Below, piece after piece: positions 1 through 8,518 of a stretch of DNA of 64,000 nucleotides. This DNA comes from Betaproteobacteria bacterium (GTDB taxonomy: Bacteria > Pseudomonadota > Gammaproteobacteria > Burkholderiales > SG8-41). Position numbers and translations under genes: made by a program. Within the stretch, counting starts at the first letter, position 1, and each line of letters begins with the position of its first letter. Location: the NCBI GenBank assembly GCA_029863175.1, contig JAOTVX010000002.1, positions 1 to 64,000 on the forward strand, given 5' to 3'. The notes below the pieces were generated by a model that saw nothing but the letters and a program-made list of their open reading frames with translations, searched no databases and was not told the origin of the DNA.

Positions 1-253
1 GGTCCGTGGGATAGAGCGCGCTGCCGTGTTTCTTGGCCAGATAGAGATTGATCGCCAGCGACTCGTAGAGGACGAACCCGTCGTCATCGATCACCGGCAA
101 GCGGCCGTTGGGATTGAGCGCGAAGAATTCCGGCGTCCGGGTTTCCGGCGAGCGCGGCCGCCAGTCTTTGTGCTCGTAGCGAATTCCCAGTTCACCCCCC
201 ATCCACAATACGCGCAGAGCACGGGATGTGGCGGCGCCGTAAATGCAAAGCAT
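1..253 (-). CDS. Glutathione S-transferase, N-terminal part (runs off window)
   Basis: Only the first 84 codons are inside the window, read on the minus strand from an ATG at 251-253. The protein begins MLCIYGAATSRALRVLWMGG and continues with FFALNPNGRLPVIDDDGF and YESLAINLYLAKK. These are the thioredoxin-fold features of the GST N-terminal domain: the beta-alpha-beta start, the cis-Pro in 'LPVI', and the E-S pair that binds the glutathione gamma-glutamyl group. Family knowledge says such proteins conjugate or reduce substrates with glutathione in the cytoplasm. The C-terminal helical domain and the subfamily cannot be seen. Confidence 0.85.
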   Translation of the reverse strand, partial: MLCIYGAATSRALRVLWMGGELGIRYEHKDWRPRSPETRTPEFFALNPNGRLPVIDDDGFVLYESLAINLYLAKKHGSALYPTD

Positions 254-546
254 GTTTTGTCCTTTCGGGTTGGGTCGCGGCGGTAGTCTACGTGAAGTCG
301 AGCGCGCCGGCGAAGCCTCACCGCGGAGGACGCAAAGGACACTAAGGGCACAAAGGGTTACAAACATTGATTGGAAGGCATGGCGAACATCGTGGCCGGA
401 CCGCCGACATCCCTGTCTGCCACCTTTGGCGTCAAATTCGCGCCCTTGGAGTTTGTACCAATTATTGTGCCCTGGTTTCCTCCGCGACCTTGGCGGTGAA
501 GCTTTTATCCTTTTTGGCGTCCTCTGCGTCCTTAGGGCTAAAGCTT
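254..546. repeat. Intergenic repeats F2 and F7
   Basis: There is no credible gene here. Words of the F2 type (CGGAGGACGCAAAGGACACT) run from about 318, then a ~115-bp F7 copy occupies about 328-452. A second copy with many matching stretches lies at about 55100-55218. Reverse-type F2 words (CTTGGCGGTGAAGC, CCTCTGCGTCC) fill the rest up to the stop of the next gene. Confidence 0.6.
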
Positions 547-1650
547 TTACGGCTTTAGCGCCCTGTATAGAAACGGCAGGCTCACGTCCATCCGGTAATC
601 GACATCCGAGTGGTTGTCGTCGAATTCCTCGTAGGTGTGACGGATGCCGACCGCCGCGAGGCGCTTCGAGAGGATGCGCGCGCCGTAATGAATGTGGTAC
701 TGGTCGCGCCAGCCGCAGTCGATATAGATGCCCGAGAGCGACTTGAGGTTTTTGCGGTATTTCGCAACGAGATTGATCGGGTCGTGCTCGCGCCACTTAC
801 GCCAGCGGCGCTCGATCACTTCGCCCGATTCGAGGTTGAACGGCACGTGAAAGCCGAGCGGCGCTTGTGGGTCCGGATCGTAGGTCGCCGCCATGCAGAG
901 GTTCATGATGCAGTGGCCTTCCGCGGTTGTAAGTTTCTCCTTCTTCCACACGTGCGCGAGGAAGCGCTTGATGCGCCCGTCGTCCAGCCCCTCCGCGAGG
1001 CCCTGTCGGCTTGACTCGCGGCGCACGTTGAATGCGCCGGCCTTTCGCCCCGGCACGCGATGCTTGGCAAGCTCGTTGAGCGTATTCGGCCAGTCGGCCC
1101 AATAGACAAAGTCGAAATAGGCGTCGCCGGAATGGCTCGCGACCGCGCCCCAGTGTTTCGCGTACTTCATGCCGTGCAGGATCGCGCCGTAGCCGCCGGA
1201 TGATTTTCCGAAGCAGCCGCGGTGCTCGCGGTCCGCGAGCGTCCGGAACTCGCGATCGACAAGGGGAATGATCTCGCGCGTGAGATAGTCGGCGTAGTTG
1301 CCGATCGCCGGCGAGTTTACGTACTGGTTGCCGCCAAGCGCCGTGAAGCAGTCCGGAAAGACGAAGAGCGCCGGCCCCATCTTCTGCTCGTGGATAAGCC
1401 GCGCCGCGCGCTCTGGAACGTTGTCGCCGAATGGCTTCCAGTTCGTGTGCGCAATACCGGAGCCGGTGAAGCCGACGAGGTCGTAGAGCACCGGAAAGCG
1501 GCGCCTGCCCGCGTAGACATATTGGGGCGGCAGCCATACCCCAAGCTTGCGCACGTGCGGATCGCCGAGCGGGTTGTCCTTGAGAATCTTCGAGGTGTGC
1601 TCCAGCACCACGAGCGTGCCGGCAGGGCCTTGGGGGCGTTTGAGGGCCAT
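547..1650 (-). CDS. Putative esterase (esterase D / enterochelin-esterase-like, PF00756)
   Basis: This 367-residue protein has an alpha/beta-hydrolase esterase layout. After an N-terminal beta region (VWLPPQYVYAGRRRFPVLYDLVG) comes a nucleophile elbow GCFGKSSGGYGAI at about residues 152-164, where the middle Ser (G-K-S-S-G) is the expected nucleophile. A C-terminal DDNHSDVDYR segment probably carries the catalytic His. No signal peptide is seen, so a cytoplasmic carboxylesterase is likely. The family hydrolyses ester or thioester bonds of many substrates, and the actual one cannot be told. It is a single gene, with repeat DNA on both sides. The start is the first ATG; an alternative at an internal Met is possible. 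Confidence 0.75.
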   Translation of the reverse strand: MALKRPQGPAGTLVVLEHTSKILKDNPLGDPHVRKLGVWLPPQYVYAGRRRFPVLYDLVGFTGSGIAHTNWKPFGDNVPERAARLIHEQKMGPALFVFPDCFTALGGNQYVNSPAIGNYADYLTREIIPLVDREFRTLADREHRGCFGKSSGGYGAILHGMKYAKHWGAVASHSGDAYFDFVYWADWPNTLNELAKHRVPGRKAGAFNVRRESSRQGLAEGLDDGRIKRFLAHVWKKEKLTTAEGHCIMNLCMAATYDPDPQAPLGFHVPFNLESGEVIERRWRKWREHDPINLVAKYRKNLKSLSGIYIDCGWRDQYHIHYGARILSKRLAAVGIRHTYEEFDDNHSDVDYRMDVSLPFLYRALKP

Positions 1651-1893
1651 ATGACGAGCGATGGGTGATGGCTGATAGGTGATGGGTGGTGAGTCTACCG
1701 CGAGGGAAGGTTAGGCGGATCTTATCTGCCAAAAAGCTTCACCGCGGAGGGCGCAAAAGCCGCGAACGAACACAACCGGTCTTTGGGTGGGCGTTCGGAT
1801 TCGGGGCATAACAATGGAGTCGTATGCTGCGTTGTTTGCCGTCGCTCTGATATGCTCGCGCCAGCGTAGTGCTAACGGTTTAGAAGCGTTGAA

Positions 1894-2967
1894 ATGAAAA
1901 AACTTATACTTTTATTGCTTTTGATCGTCTTCAGCGTATTTATGTTTACCCGTGAGCATGCCTTGGGTGACTTGAATCCCGGTGTGGGCAAAAGCATTGT
2001 TGATGTGCATGTTCATGTTGCCGGCCTTGGCTACGGGGACAGTGGTTGTTTTATCAACGAGCAGATGCGCAACAACGTTCGGTTCCCGTTCTTCTTGTGG
2101 GCGATGGGCGTAACTGAGGAGGAACTGGCTCAGCACGGTGATCGTGTTCTGCTTCAAAAACTAAGCCATAACATCGCTCAATCCGAGACGGTGAAAAAAT
2201 CAGTAGTGCTCGCAATGGATGGCTACGTTGACAACACTGGTGAGTTGAACCCTGACAAGACACAGATCTATGTACCAAATGATTTTGTCGCCAGGGAAAC
2301 CGCAAAGTATGAAAACTTGCTCTTTGGTGCCAGCGTAAACCCCAATCGAAAAGATGCTATACAGCGTCTGCAGAGCGCAAAGGGGAAAGGCGCGGTGCTG
2401 GTAAAGTGGATCCCGTCAATCATGAATATCGATCCTGCCCGACAGGATTACATTCCGTTCTACAAAATGATGGCCAAACTGGACATCCCGCTGTTAACCC
2501 ATACCGGGATGGAAAAATCGTTTGCCAATGCCCGTGATGAACTCGCTGACCCCATGCGCTTGAAGTTGCCCCTGGAACAGGGAGTGACCGTCATCGCCGC
2601 ACATATTTCCACCACCGGAGAAAGCGAGGGCGAGGACAATTTTGCTCGTATCTTGCCGATGATCAGACAGTATCCGAATCTCTATGTCGATATTTCCAGC
2701 CTGACGCAGATTAACAAGCTGAATTACCTGGCCCGGGCTCTACAGGAAGACGGAGTAAGTAAAAAAATGATCTATGGGAGTGACTGGCCATTGGCGTTTT
2801 TTCCCCTGATCTCACCCTGGTACCATATCAATCACATAAGCTTTAAGGACGCTTATCACGTTGGTGGAATCGAAAACCAATGGGATCGGGACGTAGCGCT
2901 GAAAACTGCTCTTGGTGTACCGAAGGAAGTGTTTCTGGGGACGGGAGTGTTGTTGGGAATTAATTAG
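1894..2967 (+). CDS. Exported amidohydrolase-family protein (PF04909-like)
   Basis: The protein has 357 residues and starts with a clear hydrophobic signal segment (MKKLILLLLLIVFSVFMFTR). Metal-binding features of the amidohydrolase superfamily are visible: DVHVHVAG near residue 38 (the HxH on strand 1), LLTHTG and IAAHIS in the middle (later His ligands), and GSDWPLAFF near residue 300 (the catalytic Asp). Members act as hydrolases or decarboxylases of small cyclic or carboxylated compounds. Here a periplasmic or membrane-anchored location is inferred from the signal. The gene is distinctly more AT-rich than its neighbours, with many AAA and TTT codons, which suggests recent acquisition. It stands alone. 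Confidence 0.75.
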   Translation: MKKLILLLLLIVFSVFMFTREHALGDLNPGVGKSIVDVHVHVAGLGYGDSGCFINEQMRNNVRFPFFLWAMGVTEEELAQHGDRVLLQKLSHNIAQSETVKKSVVLAMDGYVDNTGELNPDKTQIYVPNDFVARETAKYENLLFGASVNPNRKDAIQRLQSAKGKGAVLVKWIPSIMNIDPARQDYIPFYKMMAKLDIPLLTHTGMEKSFANARDELADPMRLKLPLEQGVTVIAAHISTTGESEGEDNFARILPMIRQYPNLYVDISSLTQINKLNYLARALQEDGVSKKMIYGSDWPLAFFPLISPWYHINHISFKDAYHVGGIENQWDRDVALKTALGVPKEVFLGTGVLLGIN

Positions 2968-3128
2968 CGAAAAAGGGTCAGGCTCGACTTATGGTGAATG
3001 GAAAAATCCGCGCAACGCGCGCGCCTTCAGTTCCTATTTCCCTTTTCCTATTTCCAGAATCATCGGCGTTTATCTGCGGCTAATATTTTTTCGATTTTTG
3101 AGATACATTCTAGTCACGGGTCTCCAGG

Positions 3129-4238
3129 CTACAACACGACCTTCTGTCGCTGCCCCGTCTCGGACGCGCGCACGATGGCGTCCAGCATCCTGTGGCGGCG
3201 CACCGCCGAATCGAAGTCGGGCTCGACGTGCACGCCGGTGCGGATGGCCTCGGCGAACTTGACCCACATCTGGCCGACGTCGTAGGCGCGGCCCACGTTC
3301 CGGACCGCCTCCGGCACCCATTTGAGCCGCTCCGGCACCGGCAGTTCCTGCAGCGCCTGGTCGTCCTCGTGGCCGCCCATGATCCTGCGGTTCGCCTCCT
3401 GACCGGCTTCCCCGCCCCCGATCATCGCCAGCGTACCATCCTTGCCGTAGACCTCCAGCCGGTGGCCGCTGCCGTGGTAGGGATGGACGCCCACGTAAGC
3501 GCTGACGATCGCGCCGCCTTCGAGCCTGCCCTGAATCATGATGTTGTCGGGAGAGGTCACGTCCACGGTTTTCTTCGTGTCGGTCTCAAACCACTGCGGC
3601 ACCTGTGTGCTAACCAGCGCCGACACTTCGGTAAGCTCCCCGACGACCATGCACAATGCATCGATAACGTGTCCGAACGTGATGGTCAGCGTGTTCGCAC
3701 CCAGAGTAACGTCGCGCTGCCAAGTGCGATCCGAGGTGCGGGTCAACACGCCGCTGTTCATCAGTATCATGTTCACCGACAGCACCTGCCCGACGTAGCC
3801 GTTCTTGACCAGCTCGCGCAAGTAAAGATACGCGGGCGAAGCGCGCCGCTGCAGGCCGACCATCGTGTGCAATTTCATCTTGCGGGCAAGCGTTGCGAGC
3901 TCCTCGGCCTCCTTCGTGTTCGCGCCCAGGGGCCACTCGCAATAGACGTGCTTCCCCGCCTCGAGAGCGCTCTTTGCAAGCGCGTAGTGCGCCGGCACGC
4001 GCACGGCGACGAGGGCCGCCTCCACCTGCGGGTCCGCGCCCAGCGCGTTGACGTCGCTGTACGCGCGCTTCACGCCGTACTTCTCGGCCGCCGCCTGCGC
4101 CGTGTCCGCGTGAGCCGTGCAGACGGCGTTGAGCTGCGCCTCCGGCAGCGCCTGGAGGGCCGGGACGTGCGCCCCCGGTCCCCAGCGGCCGCCGGCGCCG
4201 ATCAGGCCCACGCGCAAAGGATTAGTAGTGGCCATCAT
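3129..4238 (-). CDS. Gfo/Idh/MocA-family NAD(P)-dependent oxidoreductase
   Basis: The 369-residue protein opens with an N-terminal Rossmann fold (LRVGLIGAGGRWGPGAHVPA), then AVCTAHADTAQAAAEKYG, AALVAVRVPAHYALAKSALE and the family signature region VYCEWPLG at about residues 98-105. There a Trp replaces the usual Lys of the E-K-P motif, so the catalytic lysine may be elsewhere or absent. The C-terminal alpha/beta domain (GHVIDAL, GAIVSAYVG) fits the family. Members oxidise or reduce sugars, inositols and similar polyols in the cytoplasm. A ribosome-binding site (GAAGGAAAAG) precedes the first of two ATGs, which supports this start. The gene is monocistronic. Confidence 0.85.
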   Translation of the reverse strand: MMATTNPLRVGLIGAGGRWGPGAHVPALQALPEAQLNAVCTAHADTAQAAAEKYGVKRAYSDVNALGADPQVEAALVAVRVPAHYALAKSALEAGKHVYCEWPLGANTKEAEELATLARKMKLHTMVGLQRRASPAYLYLRELVKNGYVGQVLSVNMILMNSGVLTRTSDRTWQRDVTLGANTLTITFGHVIDALCMVVGELTEVSALVSTQVPQWFETDTKKTVDVTSPDNIMIQGRLEGGAIVSAYVGVHPYHGSGHRLEVYGKDGTLAMIGGGEAGQEANRRIMGGHEDDQALQELPVPERLKWVPEAVRNVGRAYDVGQMWVKFAEAIRTGVHVEPDFDSAVRRHRMLDAIVRASETGQRQKVVL

Positions 4239-4555
4239 TCTTTTCCTTCTTTAATTGGTGATGAGAACTGGTGATGGAGATAATGGTGATGTGTACTGGT
4301 GGTGGGAAACCCTAAGAATATCATCGAGAGGGTGTAAGAGCGTCAGGGCGGGAGATGGAAACCCCCGCCGATCTCACGATCTTACGAAACCCTTCCGCCT
4401 TCTAACTTCTGCCTCCTGCCTCCTGCCTCCTGCCTTCTTACATCACGAATTTTCATCACCATTAATCATCATCACCACCGGAGGTGGCATTGGACGGCTT
4501 TTGGCGCGATACTTCGACGGAAAGCATGATCTGTCCCCGACTCGCCCCTCCGGAG
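4239..4555. repeat. F1 hairpin words, 7-nt tandem words and F5-like segment
   Basis: Positions 4256-4307 hold four GGTGATG/GGTGGTG words and 4441-4479 hold CATCACC words. Between them, at about 4408-4438, is a 7-nt tandem array of CTGCCTC. Then 4479-4538 is a ~60-bp segment ending in GATCTGTCCCCGA that closely resembles 43507-43570, also just upstream of a gene. No coding sequence is supported. Confidence 0.6.
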
Positions 4556-5023
4556 ATGCCGAAGCTAGCAGCCACTATGCACAGAGCAGGCAACAACCTG
4601 GACGCCGCCGAAAGGCGCATGTGGTCTGCGAGCGTCCTGGGCAAATACTGGGCGCTGCAGTTGCCGGAGGCCGCTCTGGTCGTCGTGATCCTGCTATTGT
4701 TGCAGGCGTGGCTAGGTTTCCCAACGTGGCTCACCTGGAGCCTGGTGGGATTGTGGGTGACAAAGGACGCGGCGTTTTACCCGTTCGTGTGGCGTTCCTA
4801 CGATCCCGGCTACCCGGCAACACTGCACTCCCTTGATGGCGAACACGGCGTGGCGACCGAGCGGCTCGACCGCTCGGGTTACGTACGGGTGCGCGGCGAG
4901 CTATGGCGCGCCGAGCTCGATCGCGGCGCCCGGCCGGTCGACAAGGACGAACCGGTGCAGGTCCAGGCGACGCGCGGCCTTACGGTGATCGTCGCAGCGG
5001 TGGCTGACGTGCGAGAGTCCTGA
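4556..5023 (+). CDS. NfeD-like membrane protein (PF01957 C-terminal domain)
   Basis: The protein has about 155 residues. One hydrophobic hairpin (ALVVVILLLLQAWLGFPTWLTWSLVGLWV) is followed by an OB-fold-like C-terminus with the NfeD pattern: GEHGVATERL, SGYVRVRGELWRAE, then a segment ending VQATRGLTVIV. NfeD proteins are inner-membrane partners of stomatin-like (slipin) proteins. No slipin gene is adjacent and the N-terminal protease domain of long NfeD is missing, so this is the short form. The start is uncertain. An earlier GTG at 4484 lies inside a repeat, and another ATG is at 4577. I chose the first ATG after the repeat, although its ribosome-binding site is poor. Confidence 0.65.
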   Translation: MPKLAATMHRAGNNLDAAERRMWSASVLGKYWALQLPEAALVVVILLLLQAWLGFPTWLTWSLVGLWVTKDAAFYPFVWRSYDPGYPATLHSLDGEHGVATERLDRSGYVRVRGELWRAELDRGARPVDKDEPVQVQATRGLTVIVAAVADVRES

Positions 5024-5313
5024 AGCTGAACCGCCAAGACGCCGAGACGAGCGGAATCGAACTTGAACCGCCAAGACGCCAAGGCCGCCAAGAAAGAGAA
5101 AAGCTTTACCGCCGAGGACGCAGAGGGCGCGAAGGAAAATAAAAGCCTTACCGCTAAGGGCGCCAAGGACACGAAGCAATGATAATCAACAAGCCAAACC
5201 CCAAGGCGCGGAGGTAACGCGAAGAGTGGCATCCAGGAAACGCCTTCCGTCCGCCTTCTTCCTTCCGCCTTGCCGGTTACGGGTCACGGGTCGCCGGTCG
5301 CCGGTCACAGCTT
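5024..5313. repeat. F2 array with F7 segment
   Basis: From 5028 to about 5180 the sequence is almost entirely words such as ACCGCCAAGACGCC and AAGGGCGCCAAGG. Positions 5203-5250 are an F7 core (CGAAGAGTGGCATCCAGGAA), matching 14291-14334. 7-nt words (CCTTCCG, GGTCACG, GGTCGCC) then run up to the VOC gene stop. Confidence 0.65.
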
Positions 5314-5673
5314 CTAGGGCTTCATTTCGATGAATTCGAGCTGCACGCCGTCCGGCCCCTCGAAGAAGCACACTCGCCGGCCGCCTGAAACAACGGTTTC
5401 CTCGAGGATGTTGATGCCCTGCGCCTTCAGCTTTTCCACGAGGGCGTCGAGCTCATCGGTATCAATGGCGAGATGCTCCATGCCATACCTCTGTTCGCGC
5501 GTCTGGCTCTCAAGAAATTTCGTGACATTGAGCGACAGCCCGTGCAGATCCAGGCGATAGCCCCCGTTCGGAGACTGGCTCACGATCTTCGCGCCGAGCG
5601 TGTCGACGTAGAATTTTGCCGTCTTCTCGGGATCCGGAGTCTTCAGATGCAGGTGATTGAGCTTCAACGTCAT
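5314..5673 (-). CDS. VOC-family (glyoxalase/bleomycin-resistance fold) protein
   Basis: This is a short single-chain VOC protein of 119 residues. It starts MTLKLNHLHLKTPDPEKTAKFY, where the His of LNHLHL is the first metal ligand, and a Glu in VQLEFIEMKP at the C-terminus is the usual last ligand. The middle segment YGMEHLAIDTDELDALVEKL gives the second His. VOC enzymes are metal-dependent lyases, dioxygenases or resistance proteins; the substrate cannot be assigned. The start is fixed by a strong GGGAGGAGGTG ribosome-binding site before 5673; a longer upstream reading frame is repeat DNA. Confidence 0.8.
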   Translation of the reverse strand: MTLKLNHLHLKTPDPEKTAKFYVDTLGAKIVSQSPNGGYRLDLHGLSLNVTKFLESQTREQRYGMEHLAIDTDELDALVEKLKAQGINILEETVVSGGRRVCFFEGPDGVQLEFIEMKP

Positions 5674-5876
5674 GAAACACCTCCTCCCGGGTGGGAAAAG
5701 TGACGAGACAAGGCTGACGAGTTTACCGCAAACCGAGCCGACTAAAGCCTCGCCGCCAGAGAACAAAATGGTGATGAATGATGGTGATGATTAATGGTGA
5801 TGAAAAAGAGTGATGTACCAGACGCTTTTCGTTACCAGTACCTATAACCAGTTCCCATCACTGGGGTCGTGACCGG

Positions 5877-6222
5877 TCACCGGTCACCGAGTTTTCCTCG
5901 GTGATTTTTCCACAAGCTGATGCCAAGCCAGATGAGCCCTGCACCAAACAGCACCGATCCGATCCGGACGACGATCATTGGAAGCAAGCCACTAAGACCC
6001 ATGCCAAACACAATGGTGCCAACAATAGTCAGCAGCGACGCGCCTTTTGCCACTGTGTTCGTACGATAGAGCTGCCATCCAAACAGGACAAATCCCGCAA
6101 GGAACAGGATGCGTCAAGTAGGCGGCAGCGAGCGCGACACCGCCAATAATGCCCAAGATGCCGGCCCATCGCATCAGGCCTTCGATCGTCACTGTTGTCT
6201 GCGGCGGTAATCCGCTACTCAT
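5877..6222 (-). pseudogene. Frameshifted small multi-spanning membrane protein
   Basis: From ATG 6222 the frame reads MSSGLPPQTTVTIEGLMRWA, a hydrophobic helix (GILGIIGGVALAAAYLT) and then non-hydrophobic sequence to a TAG. Dropping one base near 6111 joins a second frame reading ILFLAGFVLFGWQLYRTNTV, then LLTIVGTIVFGMGLSGLLPM and two further helices, ending at 5877. The joined product would be a coherent membrane protein of about 114 residues with four hydrophobic segments. I do not recognise the family. A single-base insertion or an assembly error is equally possible. Confidence 0.6.
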
Positions 6223-6382
6223 CTTTTCCTCCTTTTGAGTCGGTTAGGCTCTCTGAGACGGTGCTCAGACGAAAGACCCCACCGAGCCGGAAGTCTACCG
6301 GCTTTCCCGTGAGACTCGCCCATGCGCGAAGTCCAAGACAGGAAGCAATCAGGAGCCCAAGGATGATGAGCGGCGTGATCAA
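6215..6382 (-). CDS. Possible small membrane protein upstream of the frameshifted gene
   Basis: An open frame with no ATG ends in a TAG that overlaps the ATG of the next gene (ATGAGTAG). With a TTG start at 6382 it would give 55 residues: LITPLIILGLLIASCLGLRA, then WASLTGKPVDFRLGGVFRLS and a polar tail. It has one hydrophobic helix and a GGAGG ribosome-binding site for the next gene inside its own end. The tight overlap suggests translational coupling, but the missing ATG may mean it is a 5'-truncated remnant. The function is unknown. Confidence 0.35.
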   Translation of the reverse strand: MITPLIILGLLIASCLGLRAWASLTGKPVDFRLGGVFRLSTVSESLTDSKGGKDE

Positions 6383-6483
6383 TGGCTGGTCATCTTCTGT
6401 AACGTAGTGATTCTATCAATAGGTTCCAGTCGTTTTTCCAGTACACTCGCTGTTCTGCACTCACTCACCGGCAAGGATCCATC

Positions 6484-6990
6484 ATGGCCCTCTCCATGTA
6501 CCAGGCAAGCGCGCCGCGCTTCGTTCATATTCTCACGAATCTTTCCGCGATGCTGGACAAGGCGCAGGCCCATGCGGAAGCAAAGAATATAGACCCTGCC
6601 GCGCTGACTACTTTCCGGCTCTTTCCGGACATGTTCCCGCTGTCCCGCCAGGTCCAGGTTGTGTGCGATGTGTCGAAAGGCGCGGTCGCGCGCCTGGCCG
6701 GGATCGAGGCCCCGAAACACGAAGATACCGAGCAAACGTTCCCCGAGCTGAAGGCGCGCATCGCCAAAACGATCGATTTCATCAATACCATTAAGCCTGG
6801 GCAGATTGACGGCTCCGAGGACAAGGACCTGACAGTGAAGCTCGGCAAGCAGGAATACAAGTTCAAGGGGATGCAGTACCTGCTCAACTACGCGTACCCG
6901 AACTTCTACTTCCACTCCGCCACCGTCTACAACATGCTGCGGCACAACGGTGTTGAGGTTGGCAAGAAGGACTTCGTCGGCGACTTTTGA
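6484..6990 (+). CDS. DUF1993 family protein
   Basis: The protein has 168 residues and begins MALSMYQASAPRFVHILTNL. Further on it has DPAALTTFRLFPDMFPLSRQ and KGAVARLAGIEAPKHEDTE, and ends with YLLNYAYPNFYFHSATVYNM. This pattern is characteristic of DUF1993 (PF09351), a DinB-like four-helix bundle family of about 160-170 residues, so the length is complete. The biochemical role is not established, and the fold suggests a metal- or thiol-linked cytoplasmic protein. It is monocistronic, transcribed divergently from the small membrane genes on its left. Confidence 0.85.
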   Translation: MALSMYQASAPRFVHILTNLSAMLDKAQAHAEAKNIDPAALTTFRLFPDMFPLSRQVQVVCDVSKGAVARLAGIEAPKHEDTEQTFPELKARIAKTIDFINTIKPGQIDGSEDKDLTVKLGKQEYKFKGMQYLLNYAYPNFYFHSATVYNMLRHNGVEVGKKDFVGDF

Positions 6991-7252
6991 TCCGGTCGCG
7001 CGTTGAGCGGCTCGCGAAAAAGCTTCACCGCAAAGGGCGCCAGGAGAAGCAAGGACAATAATTGAACCGCCATGACGCCAAGACCGCCAAGCATCTTTAA
7101 CAAGAACCAAAAAGCGCCGTAGCTCTGGTCACGGGTCACAGGTCACTGGGTTTCAGGTCCGGTCACTGCTCACTGGGTTATTGCCTTCTGGCTTCATCCT
7201 TCAGGCGAAGCCGCCCCATCACCCCTTACCCATTACCCATCGCCGGCCGATC
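6991..7252. repeat. F2, F4 and 7-nt words
   Basis: F2 words (CACCGCAAAGGGCGCCAGG, AACCGCCATGACGCCAAGAC) run from about 7020 to 7095. Then GGTCACGGGTCACAGGTCAC (F4) and CATCACC-like words run up to the CMD gene stop. No coding sequence is seen. Confidence 0.55.
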
Positions 7253-7855
7253 CTAAAGCAGCGGCAGCGGCGGTTTCTGCCCGTCGGGCAGCGGGGTGCG
7301 GTCCACGTTCAGCGTCATCGACACCAGGACGTAGTACCCGTTCACCGCGATGAGATCCATGACGCCGCGCTCGCCAAACCTGTCCAGCGCGGCCTTGTAG
7401 GTAGCATCGCTCACGCCCTGCGTGTTGTGGAGCTCGCGGGAGAAGTCGTAGACGATCGCCTCGTCCTCCGACATCTTCGCCGGCCGGCGGCCCTGCGCGA
7501 TGTCCTCACCGATCGCCGGATCGAGCCCGGCCTCCAGGGCAAGACGGTGATGAGCGAACCACTCGTACTGACACGTCCAGCGGCGTGCCGTCACGATGAT
7601 CGCAAGTTCGTTTAACTTGGGTGGCAGGGAGCTGCGAAAGCGGATCTCCGCGCCCAGGCTCTGGATGATGTTGCCGACGCCCGGACTGCGCAGGAAGACG
7701 TTGAACGGCCCGCCGAGCGGGCCCGGCTTGGCGGCGGAGGAATTTTTCACGGCGCTGCGCGGGCCCGAACGGATCGCGTCGGCGAGCGTGCGCTGCTCCG
7801 GGGTCAGGTTCTCAGGAGGGATCTGCTTGAACCGTTGGGGGGCTGCATTGCTCAT
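7253..7855 (-). CDS. Carboxymuconolactone-decarboxylase-fold (CMD) protein, no CxxC
   Basis: This 200-residue protein belongs to the CMD/AhpD superfamily. It has GPFNVFLRSPGVGNIIQSLG, then ELAIIVTARRWTCQYEWFAH and the His-containing HHRLALEAGLD. The place where AhpD-like proteins have C-x-x-C reads C-Q-Y-E, so only the first Cys is present; the protein is probably not a thiol peroxidase and is closer to the decarboxylase-like branch. Such proteins act on lactones or are of unknown function. The start follows an AGGAAG ribosome-binding site; the longer upstream frame is repeat DNA. Compare the selenocysteine version at 14420 and the Cys-less one at 32325. Confidence 0.8.
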   Translation of the reverse strand: MSNAAPQRFKQIPPENLTPEQRTLADAIRSGPRSAVKNSSAAKPGPLGGPFNVFLRSPGVGNIIQSLGAEIRFRSSLPPKLNELAIIVTARRWTCQYEWFAHHRLALEAGLDPAIGEDIAQGRRPAKMSEDEAIVYDFSRELHNTQGVSDATYKAALDRFGERGVMDLIAVNGYYVLVSMTLNVDRTPLPDGQKPPLPLL

Positions 7856-8308
7856 GAATTCTTCCTTGTTCGTTGGGGTGCATCGGCGGAAACTGGAACG
7901 TAACCGGATCCGCCCGCGTTCGCAAGGGTGATGAACGCCGTAAAGCTTCACCGCCAAGACGCCGAGCACGCCAAGTAAGGAAAGCTCCACCACCGAGGAC
8001 GCAGGGGGCGCGAAGGACCCCATTTATTCGCTCCTCGGTTGCTTGAGCGGAAAGGCTGGTCGGCAGCGATTGGGGGTCGCTAGCCCTGCACGCCTAAGTT
8101 GATCAGTCATGCGGCAATCTGGAGGTGCTCGTAAAGTCCTGTTTATTTGCAGTTTCGCTCGCGTAGCCTCGGGAAGTTTGTCGGTGTTGTCCCGATAGCC
8201 GGAGATCTCAGTGCTTTGCGGTACACTTCTGAACAATCACGGAATGCAGGCATTAGACTGCATGCGTTTGACATTGGTTGGCGTCAACCGCTGTATACGT
8301 GGCTACGA
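7856..8308. repeat. F2 words, then unassigned DNA upstream of the zinc-ribbon gene
   Basis: F2 words occupy about 7938-8015. From about 8030 to 8265 I see no repeat family, no gene with coding character and no structural RNA. The base composition falls towards the right, matching the less GC-rich gene pair that follows. A good sigma-70 promoter sits at 8268-8297. Confidence 0.45.
8268..8297 (+). promoter_or_regulatory. Sigma-70-type promoter for the zinc-ribbon/dcd pair
   Basis: TTGACA at 8268-8273 is a perfect -35. TGTATA at 8292-8297 is a good -10, separated by 18 bp. Transcription would start near 8304, only about 5 nt before the ATG at 8309, so the first gene would be translated from a leaderless or almost leaderless mRNA. 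No ribosome-binding site precedes that ATG, which agrees with this reading. Confidence 0.5.
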
Positions 8309-8518
8309 ATGGCCATCCAAGAAGAAGCCGATCTTTTGAATTGCTGGGAGCGCGGAGTATGCCCTTATTGCGCAAAGGCGTTTCCAGCAGACAAGCGGGT
8401 CGGATCGGGTGAGAAGAGAAAGGGTGGATTTTGCAGTCTAGAGTGCTATGCAAGACACTACGCGCTTGAAATTCGGGAGCGTCTCAGAAGATTTCTTGGG
8501 AATGGTGGACCATACTAA
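8309..8518 (+). CDS. Small zinc-ribbon-like protein overlapping dcd
   Basis: The protein has 69 residues. After MAIQEEADLLNCWERG comes CPYCAKAF and then GFCSLECYARHYALEI, so four cysteines in a C-x2-C ... C-x3-C arrangement form a probable zinc site, followed by an amphipathic helix. I do not recognise the family. Its last 17 nt overlap the start of the dCTP deaminase-like gene in another frame, so the two are co-transcribed and likely translationally coupled. The start was chosen by the promoter at 8268-8297; a longer frame from 8147 has no supporting signal. Confidence 0.55.
   Translation: MAIQEEADLLNCWERGVCPYCAKAFPADKRVGSGEKRKGGFCSLECYARHYALEIRERLRRFLGNGGPY

Noticed and set aside
7253..7855. 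Second selenocysteine CMD protein
   Set aside because: The active-site region reads C-Q-Y-E in an uninterrupted frame; no TGA is present.
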